NCBI GenBank assembly: GCA_034008185.1
Contig: CM067086.1
Coordinates: forward strand, 33,811,007-33,875,006
DNA length: 64,000 bases
Direction: 5' to 3'
DNA from: Gorsachius magnificus
Lineage: Eukaryota > Chordata > Aves > Pelecaniformes > Ardeidae
In this document: positions 39,701 to 52,300 of the stretch, piece by piece
Position numbering within the stretch: position 1 is the first letter of the stretch
Layout: each line of letters opens with the position of its first letter
Notes under the pieces: model-generated
Told to the model about the DNA's origin: nothing
Database searches by the model: none
Seen by the model: only the letters and a program-made list of their open reading frames with translations
Program-made: the position numbers and the translations under genes

Positions 39701-42700
39701 AAGGTCAACAATGTACCAGTTTGTCTTACACATTAACTTTCAGCTATTTTTCATTTTTCATCCTACAGATACTTCTCTCTTTGCAAGAGAACTACAGAAC
39801 TGTACTTTTGCTTTGGAAAGTAAATAATAATATTACTGAAATGATTTTATGTCATTGGCATGGCATTTCAACTTAAATGGACATACGATCTTCCTGCCCT
39901 TCCCTTCCCCACGCTGCAATATTCCATGATCTGCAAAACACAGGCTAAACTTCTTTCAGATGTTCATAAGACCAAATTTCACAACAGAATATAAAATGTC
40001 TTTGTTTAAATCCTTCTCACATTACAACAGGAATTAATAACAATGCTTCAGCATCTTCTATATTCAAGACACAGCTTGTAAGAGCAAGGTAGCTTGGTGA
40101 GGGTCCCCTCTGTCATTGCTGGAGCCATGCAGTCTCCGAGGCCATAGAGACGATGAAACATGAGATGGAAGACAGCAGGAAAACAAGAAGTAATAATTCC
40201 TATTTTCAAGTGAAAAGTCAGTGAGTATACTTTTTCAGCCAGAGCATCTAGGCATTTAATGTCCTTGCCAGGAAAGCATAGGAGAGCCCAAACTCTGATC
40301 ACTAACAGATGTAAAGAAATTCAGGCCACCCCCAGATACTTGCTACTGTCTCTTCCAAATCAAAAAAAAGTCAACTGGCCTCTTCAGTGCCAGATGCCAA
40401 AAAGAGTGGATGCCCAGCTTTCCCCGCCCTGGTTGCTTGGTTTATATAATGTACATCTCTCAAAACAGTACAGAAGCAGCAAGGCAGAGAGGAAAAATGG
40501 AGCATGTCTGTAATACCGGTAATGGCGGCAGCTGCCTGGGCCTAAAACAAATCCCATCAAATGCCAGGGAATATCCACAAGGGCAGGGCTGAATCCTGTG
40601 GTCCAATAATCAGGGAACAGCAATACAGACACTTCAGCCATCTCTCATTTTACGTTATTTTTTTTAAAGATTTTTTTTTTTTTTTGTGGAGAGATCTGTG
40701 ATTGCAGCAAGTATCCATCATCCTCAGAGGATAAGTGAAACAGATGAAAAGCCCCTTCAGTGAGTACTCCTTAAGGAGTTTCTATACAAAAACTTGAGAC
40801 AGCAACAGCTATAGCATGGAGAACAGTCATGTCCTTCAAGCAAAAAGAATCTCAAAACTATCAGAGCAGAAACAATCCAAGAGTCAAAACCAATATCCAC
40901 AACTACTCGCTTCATAGGTGGGGAAAAAAAAATCCAATAGAAAAGGTATTCTTATGAAATGCTCATATTTCACTGGTGTGAGTGTGCCTGGAAGTGGTTC
41001 AGGCTTGCACAGCCAGGCTTGGCACCAAAAACGTAGATTCTAATCCAGAACCCAGTGTAATACAGACTGCGCTTTCCAGAAAAAGCAAGGAAAAAATCAG
41101 TTTTAGAAGAAACAAAACTAACTTAAAACAAAAAAGGACTAATGAGAAAAAAACTGACATAACACAACAGAAAATGAAACCACAGTCAACTAGAACCAAT
41201 AAATATGATAAAATATAATACAAATAAGCAGCTGTTGACAAGAACTAAAAGAACAGAGCACAGATGCATGGCATGGGGGGATAAAGAGCTAAAAGCACAT
41301 TATCAGTACTGCAAGGGGTGTAAAACTCTAGTCTAAGTGACTCCATATATGTGCTTATAGCATGAATACATACGCATGGACAAACAATTAAAGAAAAGTA
41401 ATTTTTTGTTTCATATAATGTTTTTCACGATTTTGTCACATCATCTCACACACAAACTTTTCATTCTTTCCAGCATGGAAACAACAAAAGTCAGTAAGAT
41501 AATTTAAAGATAATAGAACAAGTAAAAACTCAAATTTCTTTCTGTCATCTAAACAATGTAATTTACTCTTTTTGAGTCACATGTAGCTTGAAAAAGAATA
41601 CTAATCAGTGATTGACTCTGATATCTCAGGATTTAGAAATTAGCTCAGGAAGAAATCTGTGTGTACATCAGGTAAACTTTAATTACAGGGAAATATGATG
41701 AGATTTAAAGTTGCTTTAATGTAACACATCCCACTTCTCAATTGTCCTAGCTGGATTCATGGCCATAAGAAAGTCTTCTTTATGGAAACCTGAAAAACAA
41801 GTAGGAGATCCAAATGTGGACAATTATCACTGATTTCATACACTAAATTGTGTTCTCAGGATAGTGTCTATTTTTTGTTACTGGTTGGCACACTTGGCAA
41901 TCCTTTTAGAAACCTTCTTTTCCTGGTTGCCGGAGCAGAATGAAACTGTCTACTGGAGGGTCAGACTCTGAGTGCATGTTAAGAAAGTTAAAAGATAAGC
42001 CCTCAGTTTTAGCCAACACACAGTCCAACATGACTAGTAATCTAATCATGGAAGAACACATGTGACCATCACACACTGCCTTTAAATCTTTTTCAACTTG
42101 TATGTGTAAGCTTTGGAGTTTATGGAGATACTACTTGTTACCACTCGTTAGACATTCAGTTGATAATATCCTTTTAAGCTATGCTACTCAGTAACAGCTC
42201 TTGTGCCATGAGTTAGTAACTCTAATCTGAGAGGTAGAAGGAGGAAAACATTGGCAGAAAAACTGAGAACCAGAACTGTCCTTCCTGCAAGGCAAACAGT
42301 AAAGCTTCTTGGTCCTTTACGTTTCTCAGTAATGGGGCTGACGGGACCACATACTTTAAACAGCTTAAGCCTCTTCTGAAAGGTCACTGGAGGGAAATCT
42401 GTTTTTTGTTTGTGCTGGATCCAAACAGATACACAGAGTGAGAATCTCAGCATTATCACCAAATTGTGATGCCTCCCACCATAAACCCTGGGGAAATAGT
42501 CTGTGGAGACCTTGGCAAATGCTGATACACTTAGCAGTTCAACATCAATACAGCGACAAAATAAACCAGATCCAGGGCTTAAACTCCTATGCAAAACTGG
42601 GATGACAGTGCATCTGTATGTAGAAGATGCAAGAAATATTTAAATGCCCTACTGCCCACTATCGAGATATGAAGCCAGTTTTGTGAAGTCTGATTACTTT

Positions 42701-45700
42701 GAACCACAATTCTGTTCTTATGGACTATCCACGACAGTATTAATAACTGCGTTTCCTTCACTCACTTTTTTTTTATAAAGGACTATGAACTGCTACTTCT
42801 TGAGAAATTGCTACTTACTTTTTCCACACATTGATAAACATTAAAAATGCTTTGAAGGATCAAGGTCAGTGTCTCTTGGCTGCAAACAGAGCTTGCATGG
42901 GTTTCATCAGCTACTCCTACCAGCATAAAGAACAGGTTCTGGCATACCATATTATGTAGGTGTATGACACCACAAGGTCTACAAAACAGATTATCTCCGA
43001 GGAAGTCTCTGAATAGATTGATTTTATTTGTAATCATTTCAAAGATGCATATTTTTGATGGCAGAGTCCACCTTTGTTCTGAAAAGCAGCTGATACTGAA
43101 GTCACCTTACTTTGTTCATAAGATGTTCCTAAATACAAGTATGTGGAAAAGTTAAAATCTCATTAATTCCTAAGTCATCTAGACCAACTGACCCCTAGGA
43201 AGACACAATGTTCCTCAATTCCCTTCTGGATACTTCCCTCTCTCTCATATTTTTTATAATTTTCTACTCTTGGATCTTTCTCATTGGAGTCTGTTGCCTC
43301 CCAGACTGAAGACAATCTGAGAGGAATGTGTTTCACCTATTCATAAAAAGGATTTTCATACATTAAACTATTAAGTGAACACATATGTCTAAAGAAAAAA
43401 AGAGAGCTATCCTACCACTATTCAGGGAAAAGGTCTGTAGTCTTAAATGTAGCCTTTAATACTTTATGCATATGGGCTTTCATTTAAAGAGCAACTATAA
43501 AAGAATTACAGGTGTTCTTTGAGGAGCATAAAGTATGTCTCTGTGTGAAAGGGTAGATAATGGAACTAAAAAAAATTCCCATCTTCCTCCAGAACTGCTT
43601 TACATCTAAATTTACAAATTTACAACCAGTACTAAGAAAAATTTCTAACAAGATTTCTTAAAATTAACTTCCAGAGGAGGTAACCATTTAACCTTGTTCT
43701 CTACACTGGAATATCTGTCTTGTACCACAACTATTACAAGAATGAAATACAATGGCAATGTCTTTCTTGTGCATATTACTTTTATGAATTGAACACCTGC
43801 TGCCAAATTCATTTCTGGTCTTGAGATAATGAGATGCACGCATATGCCTACATGAAAAGCATATGGGGAAGCACTTAAAAAAAAAAAAAAAAGAACACTT
43901 AAATTCCTTTCTGCTCTTCACTTGCAAATCCTAGCAAACCAAGTATTTTTTTCAGAAATCTGTTAATTAATGGCCTTCTCATTCAATGCGTCTTCCTCTA
44001 GAATAACAATCCTTCACAACATCATGTATTTCCTTTATAGTGACAGAATGCTGCAATCAAAAAGAGCATCTCTCGCGGTATTATAAATCATAATATGCTA
44101 TTGTTGACTTATAAAAGTATCTACAGGCACATCACACAAATTTTCCCTCATTGGTAACAGTCATAAATTGCTCTTTACTCTTGAGGCAAACTCCACATTG
44201 AAAACAAAATTGTATTTTGCCATGAATGTCATTAACTAGAAATATAGAAATGTTAATTTTGCTGCTATTCTTTTCCTCTCAAATGCAATTGCTTTAATTT
44301 CCAACCAGATGATGTTCTTCAAAACCAGCCCAATATGCTGCCCAGTCCCTAAGTACATGAAATTATGTGACTTGGAAGACCTCTTCTTTAGGCACAACAT
44401 ACTACTACAGTGGACAAGGAGCAAGGCTGAAATTTGCTAATGTATTTTGCCAAGTTTGAAAAGCTCCTTGCTTACAGGATAAATAATTCTGATGAGAATA
44501 GAAGTCTAGAGGAACTCAAAACCATGACACTTTCCCAGAAATATGCTGCAATTCCTATATTTACTGTCTTCATCAGTTCCTGCAGTATTTTAAAACCAGC
44601 AGGCACTGAAAATGAAGTGCCATTGCTTTAACTGGTTTAGAGAAACAAAAGGAATGTAGATCCTGTATTTACATCCATTTAGGCATTCACTTAGGTTCTC
44701 CTCCTCTGAAAGCTTCTCTTATCGAAGCACTGGTCCTGAAGATCTGCAATAGAAGACATTTCTACCTTCTAGAAAAGCTTTCAGGGGGGAAATCTGTGAT
44801 GGTATTTTCATATGGTTACCTGTTGAGCCTCTCACTTTGGGAACCTAAATGTCTAAGACAAAAATCTAGGGAAGGTAAGTTAAATCACACTCCATTTCAG
44901 GCCGATACAGATGCTGAGGAATCATAGTGGTGACCAGTTCCATACAATTCTTCCTAACCTTGGTAAGGTGCATGAGGGTAGCTGGGGTACATGCTATCAC
45001 TTCTGCCATAAATACTCCTAAGTCATATGCCTAGAAGCACGCCAGACACTACTTAATTTTGGTAAGCAGAATGCACTGCTTCGATTATACCCAACACTGA
45101 TTGTATACACTCAAAGAAATGGACACACATATGTACAGGCAATATTCTAGATACATAAACCATATGTGATCTCACAGTACATATATACACAAAGTAAAAT
45201 CAAACTCACATGCAAGGATAAAGATATTCCAAACACTCCAGAATGGAAACATTATAAACACATAAAATTTGCGGAGTATTGCAATATGGACAAATAAATT
45301 CTCCTATGTATACATATATAATAATACAGGTTATTTTTAAAATTACTAATACATGTAGAAACATGCATTTAAGTAATCTTCTAAAGATACTTTTCAACTG
45401 CCAGGTATATTAAGGCTTAAAGAGTTTTTACTCTTCCATAAACTCAGAGATACAGTCTCTGCTTACAATGGTGTTCTACCTAAGATGTAATTACATTAAT
45501 TAACAAAATCAATAAAAACTATTTTGAGCTGTAAAAGAGGTTAATCTACCACCTTTTCCAGAATATATGGAAATGCTGTCAAAAAGACTTCTTATTTATT
45601 TGTCATAGTAATTACTGCTCTCTGCCTGATAAAGTACCCTCCTTTGCCATTTAAGCAAGCAGTTTACTTTGTAAGGGCCATCAGAAAACATGAATATTCC

Positions 45701-46766
45701 AACTCCTGTGAATATAATTCAGCAACCCATCAAGTTAAATCATATATTAAAACTGGAGGTATTCTTCTTGCATATTTCATCATATTAAACCCCTTAATAT
45801 TTCACGTTTAAATAGGGGAGGGATAGCTGTGCGGTAAAAAAAGTCTGAACTATTGTGCATAGAAGATTCTGTCCTCTCTAGAAGTAACATTCCAATAATC
45901 CCAGTTGCTTTCTCTTTTATTTCCTCCTCTCTCCTTTTTCTACTCAAATCTGCTTGGAAAACCTTTCAGAAGTTAAGACTCCCCCTATATTTACTGCAAG
46001 GATACTCAGTCTCCCTGTTTGCCAGCTGCTATTCAAAATACATATATGCAAGAGAATACTTTTCCATATTCAAGACAGATTTGTCCATTATACTCACTGC
46101 TAGTGTCTTAGCATCTTCTAGTAGTGCCTTATTTCATAGGAATAACACCTATTGTATTACAGCTTGAGCAGTTCAATCATTTAAGGTGTGAGAGGTGGGC
46201 TGACTTCAGTCACAACCTAAAAAAACCCATTACCCGAACAAGACAAGACAGCTCCCAGAAACAAATAAGGAAGGTGATTTTTCCCAAACACTTTAAATAG
46301 CTCTGACTTAGAACAATACATTCCTCCCTCCACACTTACATGCTGGCACAACGGGGATCAATGAGTAACCCATCCTTTGCTGTTTCCTAGGATCTCAAGC
46401 ATTTAAACACCAGCTGAGTAAGAAAGAGCTGAAAAATCAGAACAGGCCTCCTTAGCAGGTGGGGAGAAAAATACATTACTGTGACTACTGATCTTGCCTA
46501 ATACAGTAAGTTCCTAAAATGAAAATTATTTATTTCCCAGAATTCCATTTTTCTTTGTTCACCTAACTCAGTTTGCACAACGAAGCCAGAAATATCAGCT
46601 TCCTTTTTTCCACCTTCAACATTAGCAAAATGTCAGTGGGTTTGGATTTCTTATCTTAAAGGAGAAAGATTATGGTTTAGGGTTTTTGTTGGTTTTGGTT
46701 TTATAGTTCTGGTGCAGTTCTCTGAACATCATGAAAATACTACATAACACTAGTAAGTTTTGAAAA
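36783..46766. other. Intronic stretch, mostly unremarkable
   Basis: This is AT-rich intron sequence. Simple runs include T14 (38161-38174), T15 (40671-40685) and A16 (43877-43892). A hairpin at 39529-39561 is listed separately. Sequence near 43171-43300 faintly resembles a reverse-oriented CR1 3' end but is too diverged to call. A 136-codon minus-strand frame (42594-42184) has no recognisable product. Confidence 0.65.
39529..39561. repeat. 33 bp near-perfect palindrome
   Basis: AAACAACAAGAGATTT (39529-39544), one C, and AAATCTCTTGTTGTTT (39546-39561) form two exact 16 bp arms around a single base. Pairing stops at the next base on each side. It is much shorter than a microRNA precursor, and nothing around it suggests a transposon end. 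Confidence 0.95.
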
Positions 46767-46771
46767 CCTTC
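46767..46771. repeat. Target-site duplication, left copy
   Basis: CCTTC lies directly before the LTR and is repeated exactly at 47329-47333. Confidence 0.92.
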
Positions 46772-47328
46772 TGTCCTGGTTTCGGCTGGGATAGAGTTAA
46801 TTTTCTTCATAGAAGCTAGCATAGTGCTGTGCTTTGGATTTAGTACTAGAAGAATGTTGATAACACACTGCTGGTTTTAGTTGTTGCCAAGCAGTGCTCA
46901 GACTTCTCAAGGACTTTTTGAGCTTCTCCTGCTTGGCCAGGTGCATAACAAGCTGGGAGGGAGCACAGCTAGGATAGCTAACCCAAACTGTCCAAAGAGC
47001 TATTCCATACCATGTAACATCATGCTCGTGGGGGGGGGGTGGGGGTGTTAGTCGGTCGGTTACGGGGAGAGTGATCGCTGCTCGGGACGAGCTGGGCATC
47101 GGTGGGTGGGTGGTGAGCAATTGCGTTGTGCATCATTCGTTTTGTACATTCTGTTACCATTCCCATTATTACTATTATTTTTTTTCTCTTATTAAACTGT
47201 CTTTATCTCAGCCCACGGCTCTAACTTTTTTTTTCCCTTCCCGATTCTCTCCCTCATCCCACTGAGGGAGTGAGGAGTGAGAGAGCGGCTGCGTGGTGCT
47301 TAGTTGCCAGCTGGGTTAAACCACGACA
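46772..47328 (+). mobile_element. Solo LTR of an endogenous retrovirus (557 bp)
   Basis: The LTR begins TGTCCTGGTTTCGGCTGGGA and ends GGGTTAAACCACGACA, flanked by perfect 5 bp duplications, CCTTC at 46767-46771 and 47329-47333. From memory it is an LTR type very common in birds and of the ERVL kind, which fits the 5 bp duplication. An ATTAAA polyadenylation signal is at 47191. Where related copies carry a TATATAAA-like box after catcatgctc, this copy has a G-rich run (47030-47045), so its core promoter seems lost. No internal viral sequence is present. ORFs across it are by-products. Antisense to GPHN and about 1 kb from exon B. Confidence 0.94.
47191..47196 (+). terminator. LTR polyadenylation signal ATTAAA
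   Basis: The ATTAAA hexamer is followed by CTGTCTTTATCTCA in the position of the R/U5 junction of this LTR type. It is antisense to GPHN. Confidence 0.6.
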
Positions 47329-47333
47329 CCTTC
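47329..47333. repeat. Target-site duplication, right copy
   Basis: CCTTC lies directly after the LTR end at 47328. A short CTTT-rich run follows, so the copy merges into a small simple repeat. Confidence 0.9.
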
Positions 47334-48357
47334 TTTCTTTCTTTCTAATACCAAAGTCTAAACATTGGATCTATCCTAATAAAACGTGCTAATTCAGGTT
47401 AGAGGAGTCCATGAATCTCAGAAGAGAGAAATAAATTTTGATTGCAGCAGTGTGGTAACTTTGACTGATGCAGATACAGGCAGTCACTGTATTTGTTTAC
47501 AGTGAGTTTGATGCTAATTGAGGAGGAATAAATTCTCACAACTTTACACACTGCGAAGCCATGTCTAGATCAAATGATTACCTAACCACTTCCCTTTACT
47601 CGATTTTAAACTATTCTTGACTCCCTTTGCACATCTGAGAATGAGTCTGTGAAACAGCACAATGGGTTAAGTAATCACAATGAGCAAGCAATATGTCAGA
47701 CTGATTGACCTCCAACCAAATAAAGTACCAGCTACGCAGACCATGCTACAAGATCTAGGCCAAATTCCCACTCAGCTTTTACTCCACTGAAGAACAAAAT
47801 TGACAAAAATTGCTGAAGTAGTTTCCATGAGCGGACTCAGCTAAAGTGAGCTTTGTCATAATGCACACTGCATTGGAGGTATTCAGTATTTATTGTTGTC
47901 ACTCATCAAAATCAAAGAGCTTTTAATGATTTTGAGTACCAATGACTTCATACCATCCCCTTCTTAAGACAGATAATACTGAAAAAAATGGATGTGCTTT
48001 TTGATCTCAAAGCAAAAGGACACTACATTCATCTTTATTTTTTGCTATGAAAATATAACTCAATGTTCACAGTAGTCCTGCATCTGTCTTCAAGTAACAA
48101 AACAGAAATATGTAGAATAACACAGGTTTCTGGCATCAAACCAACCCTGCTCAAGTCAACTTAAGCTGAAGTAAACTGTACTGCAAAAATAACAAAAATT
48201 CTATTTTAGTTGCCTAAATATGGATCTAATAATTTTACTTTAGACACTCCTCCCCCCCGATACACTTCAAAGCAAGAAATAACATGTCTCTTTATTGTAG
48301 CATTTCTGTAATTCTCCAAGCAAAGAAATTCAGTGTTGAAAGGCAGTAATACTGTAC
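47334..48357. other. GPHN: Intronic stretch between LTR and exon B
   Basis: About 1 kb of AT-rich intron lies immediately downstream of exon B in the transcript. No feature was seen apart from the exon B donor at its right end. Confidence 0.7.
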
Positions 48358-48415
48358 CTTGATTTCTTCTATTTCATCTGGCACTATCTTGTATGCAGAT
48401 ATAGTCCCACCCAAC
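48358..48415 (-). CDS. GPHN: Gephyrin exon B (partial gene)
   Basis: An internal coding exon of 58 nt on the minus strand. The first G completes a leucine codon (phase-2 acceptor). Nineteen full codons follow, reading LGGTISAYKIVPDEIEEIK, about residues 49-67 of mammalian gephyrin from memory. The acceptor is ccttatttcag|G and the donor ATCAAG|gtacag (phase 0). Joined to exon A it gives an uninterrupted EEIK-ETLIDW junction as in known gephyrin, which is the strongest support for both calls. The segment forms part of the MogA-like G domain fold that also trimerises the scaffold. The upstream exon with the N-terminal residues was not seen between here and the right edge, so that intron is longer than 15.5 kb. 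Confidence 0.95.
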
Positions 48416-49320
48416 CTGAAATAAGGAGAAGAAAAATATTCTCTGAAATCAGTAGAAAAACGTTCTCACAATTAGTTAGCACAAAGCACAGCATGTTAAT
48501 GGCGTCATGACTTGTTCTAAAACACAAATATCCCTCCTACCAATTTAGAGGTAAAACCCACCAAGCTTCAAAAGAGCAGCAAAAAAACCCCTTTCCTTTC
48601 TTTATGCAAAGAAAAATCTTCATGTGATTAACATAAACATTAGAAACAAGGTGTCCTTCACTAGCCTGAAAGATAAGAATTAGGTCAACCGAGCGGAATT
48701 ACAATCACCAGGATGTTATTCTTTGTATTAAAATCCATCAGTTATGATATTCTACTATTTCTTGTTTATTGTCTAAGACATATGAATGAGTTTAAATATT
48801 TGAAGCCTGATGTGCTTTGTGTTCAGTATTTCACTAAGCTGCTATGCAGTCTTAAATGCACCCAAATGCAATTCCAAAAATTGAAATTTTTTAATTAGAT
48901 GTGCATGTACAGACCTTACAAACCACACAGTCCCTATGGCTTTCATGTTTGAAAAGTCTCTGGAATTCATGATTGGTAATAAATAGTGGGTTATGTGCAA
49001 TAGTTGGCACTGATGTCAAAAAATAGGGTGCTTTGTTCCACACTGAACTTACTTGTCCACTTTCTGCAAAAGTTTATGGTAAAGAATTGTTCGCATACTG
49101 AAGATGCATGAATAGCATGTACTATAAATGGTGGTAAATATTACATTTTCCCCAGAGACATGCAGACATGGCTTCTTTTATTTCATGAAGCAGTATCATT
49201 GATAGTGACAATTCAGACCTATAAATATAACTGCACTAATGACCTCCCTGTTGGCTCTGCACAGCAACACTAGTAATTTTCTGGGTCCTACAGAAATGGA
49301 AATCACATAAAAACCTACTT

Positions 49321-49325
49321 ATTGT
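49321..49325. repeat. Target-site duplication of the LTR scar, left
   Basis: ATTGT lies directly before the 21 bp scar and is identical to 49347-49351. Confidence 0.72.
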
Positions 49326-49346
49326 TGTCCTGGTTAAACCATGACA
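49326..49346 (+). mobile_element. 21 bp scar of a deleted LTR
   Basis: The sequence is TGTCCTGGTT joined to AAACCATGACA: the first ten bases of the LTR type seen at 46772 fused to its last eleven (one C-to-T change). Perfect 5 bp duplications, ATTGT, lie on both sides at 49321-49325 and 49347-49351. GGTT occurs near both ends of the full LTR, so a deletion through that short homology would give exactly this product. The orientation fits the + strand, like the intact copy. Confidence 0.75.
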
Positions 49347-49351
49347 ATTGT
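49347..49351. repeat. Target-site duplication of the LTR scar, right
   Basis: ATTGT lies directly after the 21 bp scar and is identical to 49321-49325. Confidence 0.72.
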
Positions 49352-52300
49352 AAAGCAGTAGAAGCTATCAAATGTGTATTCGTATTATTTCCCTATTATT
49401 GGAATTTTTCTTTCCAGTTGTCAGCATTTCTACACAGATTTATTTCCTTATATTCAATCTTGAAATTATTACACATATTGTTTAGTCAACCTAAAAAGGG
49501 GAAGAAGAGAGTAACAGAGAAAGTACATTGAGATTTTCCTGATTTTCCCCATAAGCCTTGCCTTTCCATATCTCTACGAGTAAGTCACTCTCAGAAATTA
49601 ACGGTTTGAAAGCTTTAGACAGAAGACTGCATAGGAAAGGTCAAGTCTGACGTCCATCACTGCTCCAAGTAATATCAACTATGATTACCAAGGTAGAGAC
49701 AGGGTCCAAACATTACAGCATTCAAATTCATCATGAACAATTAGGAGAGAGCAACTGCTCTTTTCTATTTCCTCTGCAACTTCCATTGCTGCTAATCATC
49801 AATGCAGTTGAAAATTGGAGAGAACTGAAACTTTTTTTGCCAGAGCAAGTACAAACATGAGCTTCATTCTTCACTATATCTGACCTTTGTTCAAATGGTG
49901 TTTCCAGGGATAGCTACAAGAAATTGGTTTGAACACTGTGATGAAGGACTGCTTCATCATACCGTGACAATGGTCAGATGGCTCAGATCATGCTATCATT
50001 GCACTTGACTAGTTCTATTGCTACTGGAATGAGGTCCACAAGAAAACATTTTTTATTTAGTTCTTTCAGATCCATGCCTGTCCACACTCTGGAGTACCCA
50101 AAAAATAACTTCATTGACTTTCTATCCTCTAGCAGAAGAGGAAGACCGAGCCTCTGCTGCCAGCACTCCACCAGCAGGGAGTTCCACCTGGCAGATTTCT
50201 GTATTGGTCAACCTCGGCACAACTATTAAGCACTTCCTTGGAATACATCAGAAATTTTTTTTTAAAAATCAGCATAATAGACTCGGTAAACTCTCTAGCT
50301 TCCATAAACCATTAATTAGCACAATTTTCTGCACAGACTTCTACAAAGTTTTGTGTCAAGAGTTTAACATACTCTGACTTTGCCAAGTTGCAGTCCAAAC
50401 AGTAGCACATTTTAAAGTAAAATGTCAGTTACCACAATTCCACATTTTTGACAGAGAAAGACATATTAAAAGTTATGTTACTGTTTAAATAAACAATCTC
50501 TCACCTTATAGCTCCAGCTCACCATATCTATCTTAATACATTTTCAATCCTACATGGACATCTTTAGCTTGAAAAACTAGACTAAATAACAAATTTGAAA
50601 TTGAAAGAGAACCAGAGACACATAAATATACAATTCTATAAATGCCTCAGCGTTGAAATCAAGTTTTTAAGGAAGACTATATTTTCTTAATTTCAGAACA
50701 TTAGATTTCACTCCATCTTACAACTCCTGGAAGAGAGGAGCACCGCAGCAGACTGCCAGTTAAATGTGATACTGTACAGGACATCATAAAGACATATGAC
50801 TTTGTGTATCAAGTTTGGTTGTGAGTTTCACTGAAGTTTAATGGCAACACATGCAGTGGGAGGATTTAACACAGTTAAAGAGGCAGTTAACACAGCCTGA
50901 ACTCTTCTACTGCTCATAAGTATGATATATCTGAGGAACAGAATTTTTGGTTTCGCTATATAATAATGTATCTATGAGAAAAAAGGATTTAAACTGCCTA
51001 TTTGGCAGCCTGTTAGTAGTGAATAATAACATATAGATAAAATTCAGAAACAGTCTGGTTCTTTTTCTGGCAAAATGTCCTGATCAGCTTCAATTTCACA
51101 CACAAAATATCATGCCATACAATTCACTCGCCAATGAAACTTTAGAGGCAGAACAGTTGTGAAACATGCTGCATATTCTTCACTCCAAAATCATAAATCC
51201 CAGTTCATTCTGACTACATGGTAAATACTCTGAAAAGAAATTTGGAAGTGCTTAGTTTGTTGTTAACAAACTGCTATTACAAAATCTCCAATGATCAGAG
51301 AAGTCCACAGTGTAAGGAACTACACAATGTCACGCACACAAAAGTTACCATGAAAACCAAAAACATTGTGATGAATGGTGAGAAAAAACAGCAAAATCAA
51401 GGCAAACTGAAAAATCAATGCATTAATTGGTACATCCAACTTAAGGAAAACTTTATATTTTGAGTATTTCTCTGAATTACATTTAAGTGTCACTATCTAT
51501 TGAGACCTGTTTGGAAGTTTCCTTGTTATTTTGCAAATCCTTTATTTGATCACTGACACCTGAAAGAACAGAGAGACCAGACAATTACAGAGAGGAGATT
51601 TCAGCTACAGGGTGATACAGAGTCAGTGACATGGGACTTGCACATGGCATGCATTTTTTCATTTTCTTGGGAGCAACCTCTCTCTGCAGGTTGGTTTTGT
51701 TAAGACATTTTACAGAAGGTTTTTTGATCACAGTGTTTCAAGAAGCAATTACACGGCGATCAGAAGAGCAAAGGACTAGGTAGCATGAGTACACATTAAC
51801 TGCTGTGGGCTTTATACACTACAATATAATGCAGCAAAGAGCACGTTAGAAGGGCCAGAATTCAGTTCACCAGGGACCCGATTTTTGTGCAGATTCACTC
51901 TTCATCTTTCACACATTTTAGTTTTATTATAGATTTTATTATATTTTTTTCTATTTGAACAACACATCCAGCGTCCTAAAATATAAATGGCATTTTATCT
52001 CAGAGCAAATACACAACCAACCAAGAGCAAAGCTAAATATACAGACACCTACTTCCAGTAAGCTGAAAAGACTGTCACAAACTTCACCTAGAGACCTACT
52101 GTACAAAGTCTTTGTCTTCCAAAGTGCAGTATTTTCACACTACAGCAAGCCATGTTACTTAAGAGTGACATTCTTTTAAATACTAGTTAGCTTTAATTTT
52201 TCACGTGTTTACATAAAAGATAATCTCTGAAAGGTCCCACAATTTACATTCAAATTTCAATAGACATCAGTCTCATCCGGTCTTTATCATACCCTGCATG

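Noticed and set aside
42184..42594. 136-codon minus-strand ORF
   Set aside because: No recognisable domain, no flanking splice or promoter context, and no codon pattern distinct from its surroundings.
43171..43300. Possible reverse-oriented CR1 3' end
   Set aside because: Only a short aagtcatctagaccaact-like stretch resembles CR1; the rest does not follow the expected order.
46797..47120. 107-codon minus-strand ORF
   Set aside because: It lies inside the solo LTR at 46772-47328 and is antisense to it; it is a composition by-product.
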